From an uncultured Lachnospiraceae bacterium (GTDB lineage: Bacteria; Bacillota; Clostridia; Lachnospirales; Lachnospiraceae): DNA of 14,947 bases. A program made the translations under genes and the position numbers. The first letter of the stretch is position 1. The number at the start of each line of letters is the position of its first letter. The DNA lies in NCBI GenBank assembly GCA_946538445.1, contig CAMNGO010000031.1, positions 1 to 14,947 of the forward strand, given 5' to 3'. Positions 1 through 6,642 of this stretch are shown in pieces. The notes under the pieces are model-generated. The model worked only from the letters and a program-made list of their open reading frames with translations. It did not search any database and was not told where the DNA came from.

Positions 1-1106
1 GTCAGGATAGATACCGGAGGAAGAACACCAAAAGCATCTGCGGACAGGAAGATTACATTGTTAGCTGCGGGAGCTGCAGAAACCGGTCTTACGATCTTTT
101 CAATATGGTCGATCGGGTAAGATACACGGGTATTCTCTGTCACACTCTTATCAGCGAAATCAATCTTTCCGTTCTCATCAAGAGTAACATTCTCAAGGAG
201 CGCATTACGCTTAATTGCATTATAGATGTCCGGCTCGGATTCTTTGTCAAGATTAATTACCTTGGCATAGCATCCGCCTTCGAAGTTGAAGACACCTTTA
301 TCGTCCCAACCGTGCTCATCATCACCAATCAGCAGACGCTTAGGATCGGTGGAAAGTGTGGTCTTACCGGTTCCGGAAAGACCGAAAAAGATTGCGGTAT
401 TTTCGCCGTTCATATCTGTGTTGGCGGAACAGTGCATGGAAGCGATCCCGTTCAGAGGCAGGTAATAATTCATCATGGAGAACATACCCTTCTTCATCTC
501 ACCACCGTACCAGGTATTGAGGATTACCTGTTCGCGGCTGCTGATGTTAAATGCAACACAGGTATCGGAATTAAGACCATAGTCCTTAAAATTATCTACT
601 TTAGCCTTGGAAGCACAGTATACTGTGAAGTTCGGCTCAAATGTCTCAAGCTCTTCTTCAGAAGGAATGATAAACATATTCTTTACAAAATGTGCCTGCC
701 ATGCAACTTCCATGATAAAACGGATTGCCATGCGGGTGTCCTTGTTGGCGCCACAGAAAGCATCCATAACAAAAAGTCTTTTGCCGGATAATTCTTTTAC
801 GGCAAGGCTCTTCATGTCTTTCCATACTTCTTCAGACATAGGGTGGTTATCATTGGGATATTCCTTGGTTGTCCACCAGACAGTATCCTTGGAATTCTCA
901 TCATATACGATATATTTATCTTTAGGAGAACGTCCTGTATAGATTCCGGTCATTACATTGACAGCACCAAGTTCGCTGACCTGTCCCTTATCAAAACCTT
1001 CCAGCTCTGGTTTTGTCTCTTCTTCAAAAAGCATCTCATAAGATGGATTGTAAACAATCTCAGTTGTTTCGGTAATGCCATACTTTGTCAAATCAATTTT
1101 TGCCAT
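1..1106 (-). CDS. pckA: Phosphoenolpyruvate carboxykinase (ATP), 3' end outside window
   Basis: Interconverts oxaloacetate + ATP and PEP + CO2 + ADP in the cytosol, for gluconeogenesis or, in many anaerobes, carboxylation of PEP. The first 368 residues are visible; the family is about 530 long, so roughly the last third lies beyond the left edge. Motifs in order: TGIYTGRSPKDK (53-64, substrate-binding Arg), WYGGEMKKG (199-207, catalytic Lys), MHCSAN with a metal-ligand His (225), the P-loop GLSGTGKTTLS (242-252), the kinase-2 motif GDDEHGWDD (261-269) and ENTRVSYP (325-331). This is the ATP-type enzyme, not the GTP type. The start at 1106 is chosen because AGAGG sits 8 nt upstream; an ATG 5 nt earlier (1111) is out of frame and only 3 nt from that site. 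The gene has its own promoter and a long leader. It is intact as far as seen. Confidence 0.97.
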   Translation of the reverse strand, partial: MAKIDLTKYGITETTEIVYNPSYEMLFEEETKPELEGFDKGQVSELGAVNVMTGIYTGRSPKDKYIVYDENSKDTVWWTTKEYPNDNHPMSEEVWKDMKSLAVKELSGKRLFVMDAFCGANKDTRMAIRFIMEVAWQAHFVKNMFIIPSEEELETFEPNFTVYCASKAKVDNFKDYGLNSDTCVAFNISSREQVILNTWYGGEMKKGMFSMMNYYLPLNGIASMHCSANTDMNGENTAIFFGLSGTGKTTLSTDPKRLLIGDDEHGWDDKGVFNFEGGCYAKVINLDKESEPDIYNAIKRNALLENVTLDENGKIDFADKSVTENTRVSYPIDHIEKIVRPVSAAPAANNVIFLSADAFGVLPPVSIL

Positions 1107-1140
1107 TTCATATACCTCTTTTCTTGTGATTCTTATGTCA

Positions 1141-1220
1141 GGATCCGGGATGTATTCTTATAAAATGAAGGTTTTAAAAACGAAAACTTCATATTCATGG
1201 ATAAATTATCTCCCGGAACC
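1141..1220 (-). promoter_or_regulatory. Structured 5' leader of pckA
   Basis: The predicted pckA transcript starts near 1243, giving an untranslated leader of about 137 nt. Within it, 1211-1220 (minus strand GGTTCCGGGA) pairs with 1141-1150 (TCCCGGATCC) at 9 of 10 positions. This closes a region that holds a second hairpin, ATGAAG-TTTT against AAAA-C-CTTCAT (1183-1192 with 1165-1175), and a very small GATA/TATC hairpin. The result resembles a three-way junction ending about 25 nt before the ribosome binding site, which is not itself sequestered. I match it to no riboswitch class I can name. The pairing is seen directly; any regulatory role is inference. Confidence 0.4.
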
Positions 1221-1249
1221 GTTGCTTCAGCTCCATAACGTACATTTCT

Positions 1250-1280
1250 ATTATACACATTTTTCAGATAATATCCACAA
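1250..1280 (-). promoter_or_regulatory. Likely pckA promoter
   Basis: On the minus strand a perfect TATAAT lies at 1255-1250. The best -35 match is TTGTGG at 1280-1275, with a long 19-bp spacer, so the -35 element is weak. The predicted transcription start is near 1243. The -35 region overlaps an inverted repeat at 1276-1300, which may be an operator. Confidence 0.55.
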
Positions 1281-1300
1281 AAATTTTTTTCTTTTTTGTG
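1276..1300. repeat. Inverted repeat over the pckA -35 region
   Basis: Perfect 8-bp arms, CACAAAAA (1276-1283) and TTTTTGTG (1293-1300), are separated by 9 AT-rich bases. The repeat overlaps the proposed -35 element of pckA. It could be a repressor or activator site, or simply low-complexity A/T sequence. It does not fit the CcpA (cre) or Rex consensus as I know them. Between here and the terminator at 1397 I see nothing else that I can support. Confidence 0.35.
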
Positions 1301-1396
1301 AAGTTTCTATAAGAATATATTGTAAGGAATCAGGATAAAAAATGAAAGAAATCTCTTTATAAACGTAATTTATTCCGGATAAGAAATGAATGATCT

Positions 1397-1431
1397 AACA
1401 GAAAAGGTGCATCGGTAGGGACCGATGCACC
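1397..1431 (-). terminator. Intrinsic terminator of the candidate small RNA
   Basis: On the minus strand GGTGCATCGGT (1431-1421) and ACCGATGCACC (1416-1406) form a perfect 11-bp stem with a 4-nt loop. TTTTCTGTT (1405-1397) follows directly. On the plus strand the stem is followed by CTCTCTTAAG, so the terminator acts on minus-strand transcription. It lies more than 200 bp beyond the stop of the flavoprotein gene, so it fits the small RNA better, though it would also stop read-through from the upstream operon. Confidence 0.9.
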
Positions 1432-1578
1432 TCTCTTAAGGGATATAGAAATGTACACAACAATGATTAAGCTTATATCAGACCATATCAAGAAAGGATA
1501 AACAACGGGAAAAAATCCTTAAAAAATCAAACGGGAAACGATTTTGATAATTCTGATATTGCTCATTGCTGTATTCTT
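1397..1578 (-). ncRNA. Candidate small RNA between trxB-like gene and pckA
   Basis: A near-consensus promoter and a strong intrinsic terminator delimit a transcript of about 180 nt with no convincing coding region. Predicted pairing is rod-like. The outer helix is 1574-1563 with 1466-1455 (12 pairs, two G-U). The next is 1559-1552 (ATATCAGA) with 1482-1475 (TCTGATAT), then 1549-1544 (TATCAA) with 1491-1486 (TTGATA), and an apical AAGGAT/ATCCTT hairpin (1520-1515 with 1499-1494). A 23-nt bulge on the 5' side and the apical loop each carry TTTCCCGTT (1538-1530 and 1512-1504). The terminator hairpin follows. C-rich unpaired motifs are typical of Gram-positive small RNAs that bind Shine-Dalgarno sequences. 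A 6S RNA is also possible from size and shape. A 15-codon ORF (1566-1519) lacks a ribosome binding site. Confidence 0.55.
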
Positions 1579-1584
1579 GCTTTA

Positions 1585-1613
1585 ATTATATAACAAAACT
1601 TCGAATCTGTAAA
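1585..1613 (-). promoter_or_regulatory. Sigma-A promoter of the candidate small RNA
   Basis: On the minus strand TTTACA (1613-1608) and TATAAT (1590-1585) are separated by exactly 17 bp. That is 5 of 6 and 6 of 6 matches to consensus at the ideal spacing. Predicted start is near 1578. No gene begins immediately downstream; the next is pckA, beyond a terminator. Confidence 0.75.
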
Positions 1614-1628
1614 TAGAAAATTATCATC

Positions 1629-1642
1629 CGGATCATAATCCG
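1629..1642 (-). terminator. Weak hairpin just after the flavoprotein stop codon
   Basis: CGGAT and ATCCG (5 bp, 4-nt loop) lie 3 bp past the stop codon, followed by GATGATAATTTTC rather than a clean T-tract. It may reduce read-through from the pyc-polA operon but is a poor terminator by sequence. Confidence 0.25.
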
Positions 1643-1645
1643 CTT

Positions 1646-2518
1646 TTATGAATTCATTTTCTTTTTGGCGTCCAGATAACTTACTGCCGAAAGAGCGGCA
1701 ACATTACCCTGACCCGCCGCTTTAACATATTGGTAGGGCGTTCCTGCAATATCTCCGCAGGCAAAGAATCCGGGAAGATTGGTTTCCATCTTGAGATTAA
1801 CCTTCACATGGTTTCCGTCCATGGCAAGTCCGGGGACCAGTTTGGCCGGTGCGATGGCATCACGGATCAGGAATACTCCATCCAGGCTGATATCCCTGTC
1901 TTCTGTACGCAGACCCTGAATCTGCATATCACCAAACATCTCCACCGGTTTTTCATGGATGACGGTGATGCTCTTCTTTACATTGGGTTCGTCTTTGTAC
2001 ATAGGAATGTAATATACCTTGTCCGCCACATCTGCCAGGAAGTCAGCCTCCTCTTCCGCTTCTTTGTTATAACCGATCACTGCTGCGGTTTTCTCACGGT
2101 AGAACATAGCGTCACAAGTGACACAATAACTCACACCGCGTCCAAGGAAATCGTCCTCTCCCGGAAGAGGCTTCTCCTGAATCATACCGGAGGATAGGAT
2201 GACCGTGGTTGCTTCCTGCATCTGCCCGTCAGATGTCTGAAGCATATAATAGTCTCCCATGGCATAAACCATGGTTACTTTCTTCTCAGTGATCTCGATT
2301 CCCATCCGGTCGAGATGGTCTCTTAAGTTCCGGGCAAATTCCTCCCCTGACACTTCGGGAAGTCCCGGATAGTTCAGGATCTGATGTGCTTTATTCACCT
2401 TGTCACTGATTGTTTTCTCCCCGTACAGAAGAATGTTTTTCTTTCGTATGGTTGCCGTGATAGCAGCAGAAATCCCCGCGGGCCCGCTGCCGATGATTGC
2501 GATATCTACTCGTGACAT
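1646..2518 (-). CDS. Thioredoxin-reductase-like FAD oxidoreductase lacking NADPH motifs
   Basis: A 290-residue flavoprotein of the low-molecular-weight thioredoxin reductase fold. The N-terminal FAD motif GSGPAG (10-15), NYPG (49-52), the redox-active CVTC (132-135) and the C-terminal FAD motif TNLPGFFACGDIAG (246-259) are all present. The second dinucleotide site is not: where NADPH-dependent enzymes have GxGxxA, this one reads IGYNKEAEEEA (148-158), and the HRRxxxR phosphate-binding motif is replaced by YYIPMYKDEP (169-178). It is slightly short for the family (about 310). Such features are described for ferredoxin-dependent flavin thioredoxin reductases of clostridia and related pyridine-nucleotide-independent forms. 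Reduction of thioredoxin is therefore likely, but the electron donor is inferred. GAGGTG precedes the start by 6 nt. It lies 28 bp after polA, so it is probably co-transcribed. Confidence 0.9.
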   Translation of the reverse strand: MSRVDIAIIGSGPAGISAAITATIRKKNILLYGEKTISDKVNKAHQILNYPGLPEVSGEEFARNLRDHLDRMGIEITEKKVTMVYAMGDYYMLQTSDGQMQEATTVILSSGMIQEKPLPGEDDFLGRGVSYCVTCDAMFYREKTAAVIGYNKEAEEEADFLADVADKVYYIPMYKDEPNVKKSITVIHEKPVEMFGDMQIQGLRTEDRDISLDGVFLIRDAIAPAKLVPGLAMDGNHVKVNLKMETNLPGFFACGDIAGTPYQYVKAAGQGNVAALSAVSYLDAKKKMNS

Positions 2519-2546
2519 TCTTTCACCTCTCTTTTAGGGATCTTAT

Positions 2547-5198
2547 TTATTTTGCTTCATACCAGGTTTTTCCCTGTTGGATGTCTATTTTCAATGGTAC
2601 CAGCAGGTCTGCTGCTCCCATCATCTCTTCCGTCAGTATCCGGCAGATCTGATCCACCTCATCCAGACCGGCTTCGATCAGCAATTCATCGTGAATCTGC
2701 AGGATGAGCCTTGACGACAGATTTTCTTTCTGCAGCCGTCTGCTCACGTTGATCATGGCGATTTTGATGATATCAGCTGCTGTTCCTTGTATGGCAGAGT
2801 TCATAGCTGCTCTCTCACCAAAGCTCCTCTGCATAAAATTGGAGGATGCCAATTCCGGGATAGGACGGATTCTGCCATAGAGAGTCTTCACATATCCGTT
2901 CTCCTTGGCGTAAGCTACGCTGCCATCCAGATATGCCTTGATCCCGGGGTATGTTTTAAAGTACCGTTCGATATATTCCTGCGCTTCTTTTCTGGTGATG
3001 TTCAGATCCTGACTCAGTCCGAAGGCACTGATACCATATACAATACCAAAATTCACCGCCTTGGCATTTCTGCGCAGGAGGGGTGTCACCTCCTCCATGG
3101 GAACTCCGAATACCTGGCTGGCAGTGGCTGTATGGATATCTTTGTCTTCTTTGTAGGCTCTGATCAGATCTTCATCTTTGGCCATATGCGCCAAAACCCT
3201 CAGCTCAATCTGAGAATAGTCCGCACTGACAAAGATATGTCCTTCCTCAGGTACGAAAACTTTACGGATGGCTCTGCCAAGAGGCATCCGGATCGGAATA
3301 TTCTGAAGATTCGGATCCGAACTGGATAATCTTCCGGTAGCCGTCACCTTTTGATGGAAGATTCCGTGAATCTTACCGTCCTCCTGTATAAATGCCGCAA
3401 GACCGTCTGCGTAGGTTGACTTCAATTTGGTCAGCTGCCGGTATTCCAACACATCGGAGACTATGGGGTATTCCGGCGCCAGTTTCTCCAGGATCTCAGC
3501 GTTGGTAGAATAACCTGACTTGGTTTTCTTGGCAAATGGCATCTTCAGGTCCTCGAAAAGGATAACGCCAAGCTGTTTTGGAGAATTGATATTGAATTCT
3601 TTTCCGGCCTGCCTGTAGATGTTCTCTTCCAATTCATGGATCCTGCCCACAAGCTGATCGCCGTATTCCTTCAGGGACTCTTTCTTTACGGTGATGCCAT
3701 ACTCTTCCATACGATAGAGAGAGTATACCAGTGGCTTTTCAATCTCATAATATAAGCGATCCATGGATTGGTCTTTCAGTTTATCCAGGATAATACCGGA
3801 GACCTCATAAGGTATCCGTGACAGGTAAGCCGCCACCTGGTTCCCACTGTCCTTCCCGTCCTTGACCGCCTGGGTCAGCAGTTCTTTCTCCAGCAATTCT
3901 TTTCTGGAAGGAATGGTACGGGAAAGGTAAACCCTGGCAAGGGCATCGTAATCATAATCGGATTGCAGAGGATTCAATAAATATGCTCCGATCCCAACAT
4001 CTTCAATCCGATCCTCATAAGGATAGATTCTCTCATCAAAATGAAGGATTCTTTTATAATCCAGCAGGTCCAGGTGTACATTTTTGTCAAGCAGGTCCAG
4101 AATATAATCTCTGAGATAATCCGATGTCAGAAAACTCTGCTTTAGCAAGAGACTGGTCCCTTCTGAGAAGGAAATGGAAAGTCCTTCCCAGTCTTCCACT
4201 GTCCAAGATCCGCCGTTTTCGATCACGGCAAGCCCTGCTCTGCCAGAGGCGATGAGCTGATCTTTTAGCTCTTCCGCTTCGGGCAGTTCAGTTATGACTT
4301 TTATCTTTTCCTCTTCCTGAACCCGGTCTTTGGCCTCAAAGTATTTTAATAAACTGTGTAATTCCAGATGTTTGAACAGTTCATAGGCGTTACTGTTGAA
4401 GAGATTGCCGATCCTGGCATCATGAAAAGCATATTCCAGGGAACAGTCCAGTTTTATGGTGGCAAGTTCCTTGCTCAGGATGGCCTGATCATAATATTCT
4501 TTTAAATTGTTGCGGGCCTTGGCCGGCTTCACCTCTTCGATATGGCTGTAGGCATTCTCAATGGAATGAAACTCTTTGATAATCTTGGCTGCCGTCTTCT
4601 CCCCAATGCCGGGAACTCCCGGAATATTGTCGGAGGCATCCCCCATAAGGCCTTTCATATCGATGAATTCCCGGGGTGTGACCCCATAAGCTTCGATAAA
4701 CTCAGCTTTGTGATAATCTTCCGTGATGGTTTTTCCACCTTTGGTTTTGGGAATCTTGATCTTTACCTTATCCGTCGCCAGTTGAAGGAGATCACGGTCG
4801 CCGGAAACAATCACTACTTCAAAGCCTTCCTCTTCTGCCTCATGTCCGATGGTTCCCAGAATGTCGTCGGCTTCGATTCCGGCCTGTGTCACCACAGGAA
4901 TCTCCATGGAACGAAGCACTTCTTTTATTCTGGGGATCTGTTCCCGCAGTTCTTCAGGCATAGGTTTACGGGTCCCTTTGTAGTCTTTGTACTGCAAGTG
5001 ACGAAAGGTAGGTTCCTTCCGGTCAAAAGCCACCAGCAGGTGAGTCGGCTGCTCTTCCTCCACATAGCGCAGCATGATGTTCAGGAATCCCAATACACCA
5101 TTGGTGTACTCTCCGGCCGAATTGCTAAGAACCGGCAAACCGTAAAATGCCCTGTTCATCAGGCTGTGGCCATCCAGGAGCATGATTTTGTTCAACAT
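2547..5198 (-). CDS. polA: DNA polymerase I
   Basis: Gap filling and Okazaki-fragment primer removal on DNA. Full length at 883 residues. The 5'-3' exonuclease / flap domain (about 1-290) has Asp9, FDRKEPTFRH (58-67), EADD (109-112), GDRD (133-136), GDASDN (186-191) and a helix-hairpin-helix (194-203). The 3'-5' exonuclease domain (about 300-470) is degenerate: VIENGG stands where DTET would be, and LLDYKR where NLKYD would be, so proofreading is almost certainly absent. The polymerase domain has motif A DYSQIELR (Asp660), motif B RRNAKAVNFGIVYG (709-722, Phe717 at the ddNTP-discriminating position) and motif C QIHDE (Asp837). AAAGGA lies about 7 nt before the start. Only 12 bp separate it from the upstream peptidase gene. 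In many Firmicutes polA is followed by mutM/coaE; here a flavoprotein follows. Confidence 0.98.
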   Translation of the reverse strand: MLNKIMLLDGHSLMNRAFYGLPVLSNSAGEYTNGVLGFLNIMLRYVEEEQPTHLLVAFDRKEPTFRHLQYKDYKGTRKPMPEELREQIPRIKEVLRSMEIPVVTQAGIEADDILGTIGHEAEEEGFEVVIVSGDRDLLQLATDKVKIKIPKTKGGKTITEDYHKAEFIEAYGVTPREFIDMKGLMGDASDNIPGVPGIGEKTAAKIIKEFHSIENAYSHIEEVKPAKARNNLKEYYDQAILSKELATIKLDCSLEYAFHDARIGNLFNSNAYELFKHLELHSLLKYFEAKDRVQEEEKIKVITELPEAEELKDQLIASGRAGLAVIENGGSWTVEDWEGLSISFSEGTSLLLKQSFLTSDYLRDYILDLLDKNVHLDLLDYKRILHFDERIYPYEDRIEDVGIGAYLLNPLQSDYDYDALARVYLSRTIPSRKELLEKELLTQAVKDGKDSGNQVAAYLSRIPYEVSGIILDKLKDQSMDRLYYEIEKPLVYSLYRMEEYGITVKKESLKEYGDQLVGRIHELEENIYRQAGKEFNINSPKQLGVILFEDLKMPFAKKTKSGYSTNAEILEKLAPEYPIVSDVLEYRQLTKLKSTYADGLAAFIQEDGKIHGIFHQKVTATGRLSSSDPNLQNIPIRMPLGRAIRKVFVPEEGHIFVSADYSQIELRVLAHMAKDEDLIRAYKEDKDIHTATASQVFGVPMEEVTPLLRRNAKAVNFGIVYGISAFGLSQDLNITRKEAQEYIERYFKTYPGIKAYLDGSVAYAKENGYVKTLYGRIRPIPELASSNFMQRSFGERAAMNSAIQGTAADIIKIAMINVSRRLQKENLSSRLILQIHDELLIEAGLDEVDQICRILTEEMMGAADLLVPLKIDIQQGKTWYEAK

Positions 5199-5210
5199 CT
5201 GTCGTCCTTT

Positions 5211-6587
5211 CTAAGCGTTTTTCAGAAAAGCAACATATCCTTTCTTCGCTTCGTATAAATCTGCTTTGCTGATTACTTCCCAGGGGGCGTGCATACTGAG
5301 AACCGGCACACCGCTATCCACCACTTCCATACCGAAAAGTGCGGCAATATAAGCGATGGTACCGCCGCCTCCGGCATCCACTTTACCGAGTTCCGAAGTC
5401 TGGAATGCGACATCGTTTTCATCGAAGATCCGGCGGATTGCCGCGAGATACTCCGCATTGGCATCATTAGATCCTCCCTTGCCACGGGCTCCTGTGTATT
5501 TGTTGATGACAATCCCCCTGCCGAAAAAGCAGGTATTCTTCTTTTCAAAGACATCCGCAAATGCAGGATCGTAGGCTGCACTGACATCAGAGGACAGCAT
5601 GCGGCTTCTGGCCAGGGTTCTTCTCAATGCCAGACTGGAATCCATTCCTCCTAAGGCCAGTAATTCAGCAACGGTGTTCTCAAAAAACCTGGATTCCATG
5701 CCTGTGGCTCCCACACTGCCGATCTCTTCTTTATCCACCAGCAGACAGCATATGGTTTTTTCAGGAATCCCATCGATGGCAAGCATTGCTTCAAAGGAAG
5801 GGTAGGCACAGACTCTGTCATCGTGTCCGTAGCCGGCAATCATACTCCGGTCCAGCCCACAATCCCTGGCTTTTCCCGCCGGTACCACTTCAATCTCTGC
5901 GGAAAGGAAATCCTCCTCCTCCACATCATATTTCTCTTTTAACATCCTAAGAATGTTAGCTTTAACCGCATCCTTCTCCTGACCGGCCAGAGGGATACTT
6001 CCCACCAGAACATCCAGCTGTTCTCCCTCTATAACAGTCGAAGCATTCTTCTCCATCTGTTTTCCGGAGAGGTGAATCAGCAGATCAGAGATATATACTA
6101 CAGGATCCTGTTCATTTTCGCCGATATTTACTGAAATAACACTACCATTTTTCTTTACTATCACTCCATGAAGAGCCAGTGGGATGGTCACCCACTGATA
6201 TTTTTTGATTCCTCCGTAATAATGGGTATCCAGATAGGCAAGTTCTGAATCCTCATAGACAGGCACCTGTTTCAGGTCCATCCGGGGAGAATCAATGTGG
6301 GCACAGAGGATGTTCATTCCCTCTGTCATGGCTCTTCTTCCAATCTGGAAGAATGCCACGGTTTTACCCATGTAAGACGTATAGATTTTGTCACCGGGTT
6401 TTAGGGCATAACCGGTATCCACCAGTTCTTCCAGATTGACATATCCTTTCTCTTCTGCTTTGCGAATGAAGAAGGAAGTACATTCCCTCTCTGTCTTGCA
6501 GTCACTGAGAAAAGACTTATACCTGTCTCCCAGTTCAGTTACCTGCTCCAAATCTTCTTCTGTGTACTTGTTCCATACATTTTTCAT
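5211..6587 (-). CDS. M18 family metalloaminopeptidase
   Basis: Cytosolic two-zinc exopeptidase that removes N-terminal residues, classically acidic ones (aspartyl aminopeptidase, ApeB/LAP4 family). At 458 residues it is normal for the family. Likely metal and catalytic residues are His97 in CAHIDSPR, Asp256 in YGHDDRV, Glu287/Glu288 in VDKEEIGS, Asp334 in SSDVSAAYD and His433 in SMHAPWEV. Other M18 signatures are THYYGGIKKYQW (121-132), KGGSNDANAEY (370-380) and VDAGGGGT (403-410). Substrate preference cannot be read from sequence. GGAGG precedes the start by about 10 nt. It sits 55 bp after pyc and 12 bp before polA, so probably in the pyc transcript, though no functional link to either neighbour is evident. 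Confidence 0.95.
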   Translation of the reverse strand: MKNVWNKYTEEDLEQVTELGDRYKSFLSDCKTERECTSFFIRKAEEKGYVNLEELVDTGYALKPGDKIYTSYMGKTVAFFQIGRRAMTEGMNILCAHIDSPRMDLKQVPVYEDSELAYLDTHYYGGIKKYQWVTIPLALHGVIVKKNGSVISVNIGENEQDPVVYISDLLIHLSGKQMEKNASTVIEGEQLDVLVGSIPLAGQEKDAVKANILRMLKEKYDVEEEDFLSAEIEVVPAGKARDCGLDRSMIAGYGHDDRVCAYPSFEAMLAIDGIPEKTICCLLVDKEEIGSVGATGMESRFFENTVAELLALGGMDSSLALRRTLARSRMLSSDVSAAYDPAFADVFEKKNTCFFGRGIVINKYTGARGKGGSNDANAEYLAAIRRIFDENDVAFQTSELGKVDAGGGGTIAYIAALFGMEVVDSGVPVLSMHAPWEVISKADLYEAKKGYVAFLKNA

Positions 6588-6616
6588 ATTTTTTCTTCCT
6601 CCATATTATATGTTAA

Positions 6617-6631
6617 AGGGCTAAGAGCCCT
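6617..6631 (-). terminator. Small hairpin between pyc and the peptidase gene
   Basis: AGGGCT and AGCCCT form a perfect 6-bp stem with a 3-nt loop, 11 bp past the pyc stop. On the minus strand only TTAACA follows, so the T-tract is poor. It could be a leaky terminator, which would lower expression of the genes after pyc, or a 3'-end stabiliser. Confidence 0.3.
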
Positions 6632-6642
6632 CTCTGGCATAG

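Noticed and set aside
105..791. Plus-strand open frame of 228 codons
   Set aside because: It is antisense to pckA, whose minus-strand product has every catalytic motif. The plus-strand translation shows no recognisable domain and no ribosome binding site.
1088..1111. ATG at 1111 just before the pckA start
   Set aside because: It opens only a 7-codon frame out of phase with pckA and lies only 3 nt from the AGAGG site; the ATG at 1106 has proper spacing.
1194..1241. Short ORF at the start of the pckA leader (MYVMELKQRFREIIYP)
   Set aside because: It would begin almost at the predicted transcription start with no ribosome binding site, and shows no run of regulatory codons.
1075..1338. Plus-strand open frame of 87 codons across the pckA leader
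   Set aside because: No ribosome binding site and an AT-driven composition; it overlaps the pckA start, leader and promoter on the other strand.
1519..1566. 15-codon minus-strand ORF (MSNIRIIKIVSRLIF) inside the small-RNA candidate
   Set aside because: The cationic, hydrophobic composition is intriguing, but no Shine-Dalgarno sequence precedes it and its start lies in the outer helix. Not annotated as a gene; conservation would be needed.
4542..5258. Plus-strand open frame of 238 codons
   Set aside because: It lies opposite the 5' exonuclease part of polA, and its translation has no family features; it is a shadow of the real frame.
5289..5654. Open frames on both strands over the 3' half of the M18 peptidase gene
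   Set aside because: Out-of-frame shadows of a gene whose metal-ligand residues are all present in the annotated frame.
6601..6616. TATAAT-like sequence just before the M18 peptidase ribosome binding site
   Set aside because: No -35 partner, and transcription from it would begin within the ribosome binding site.
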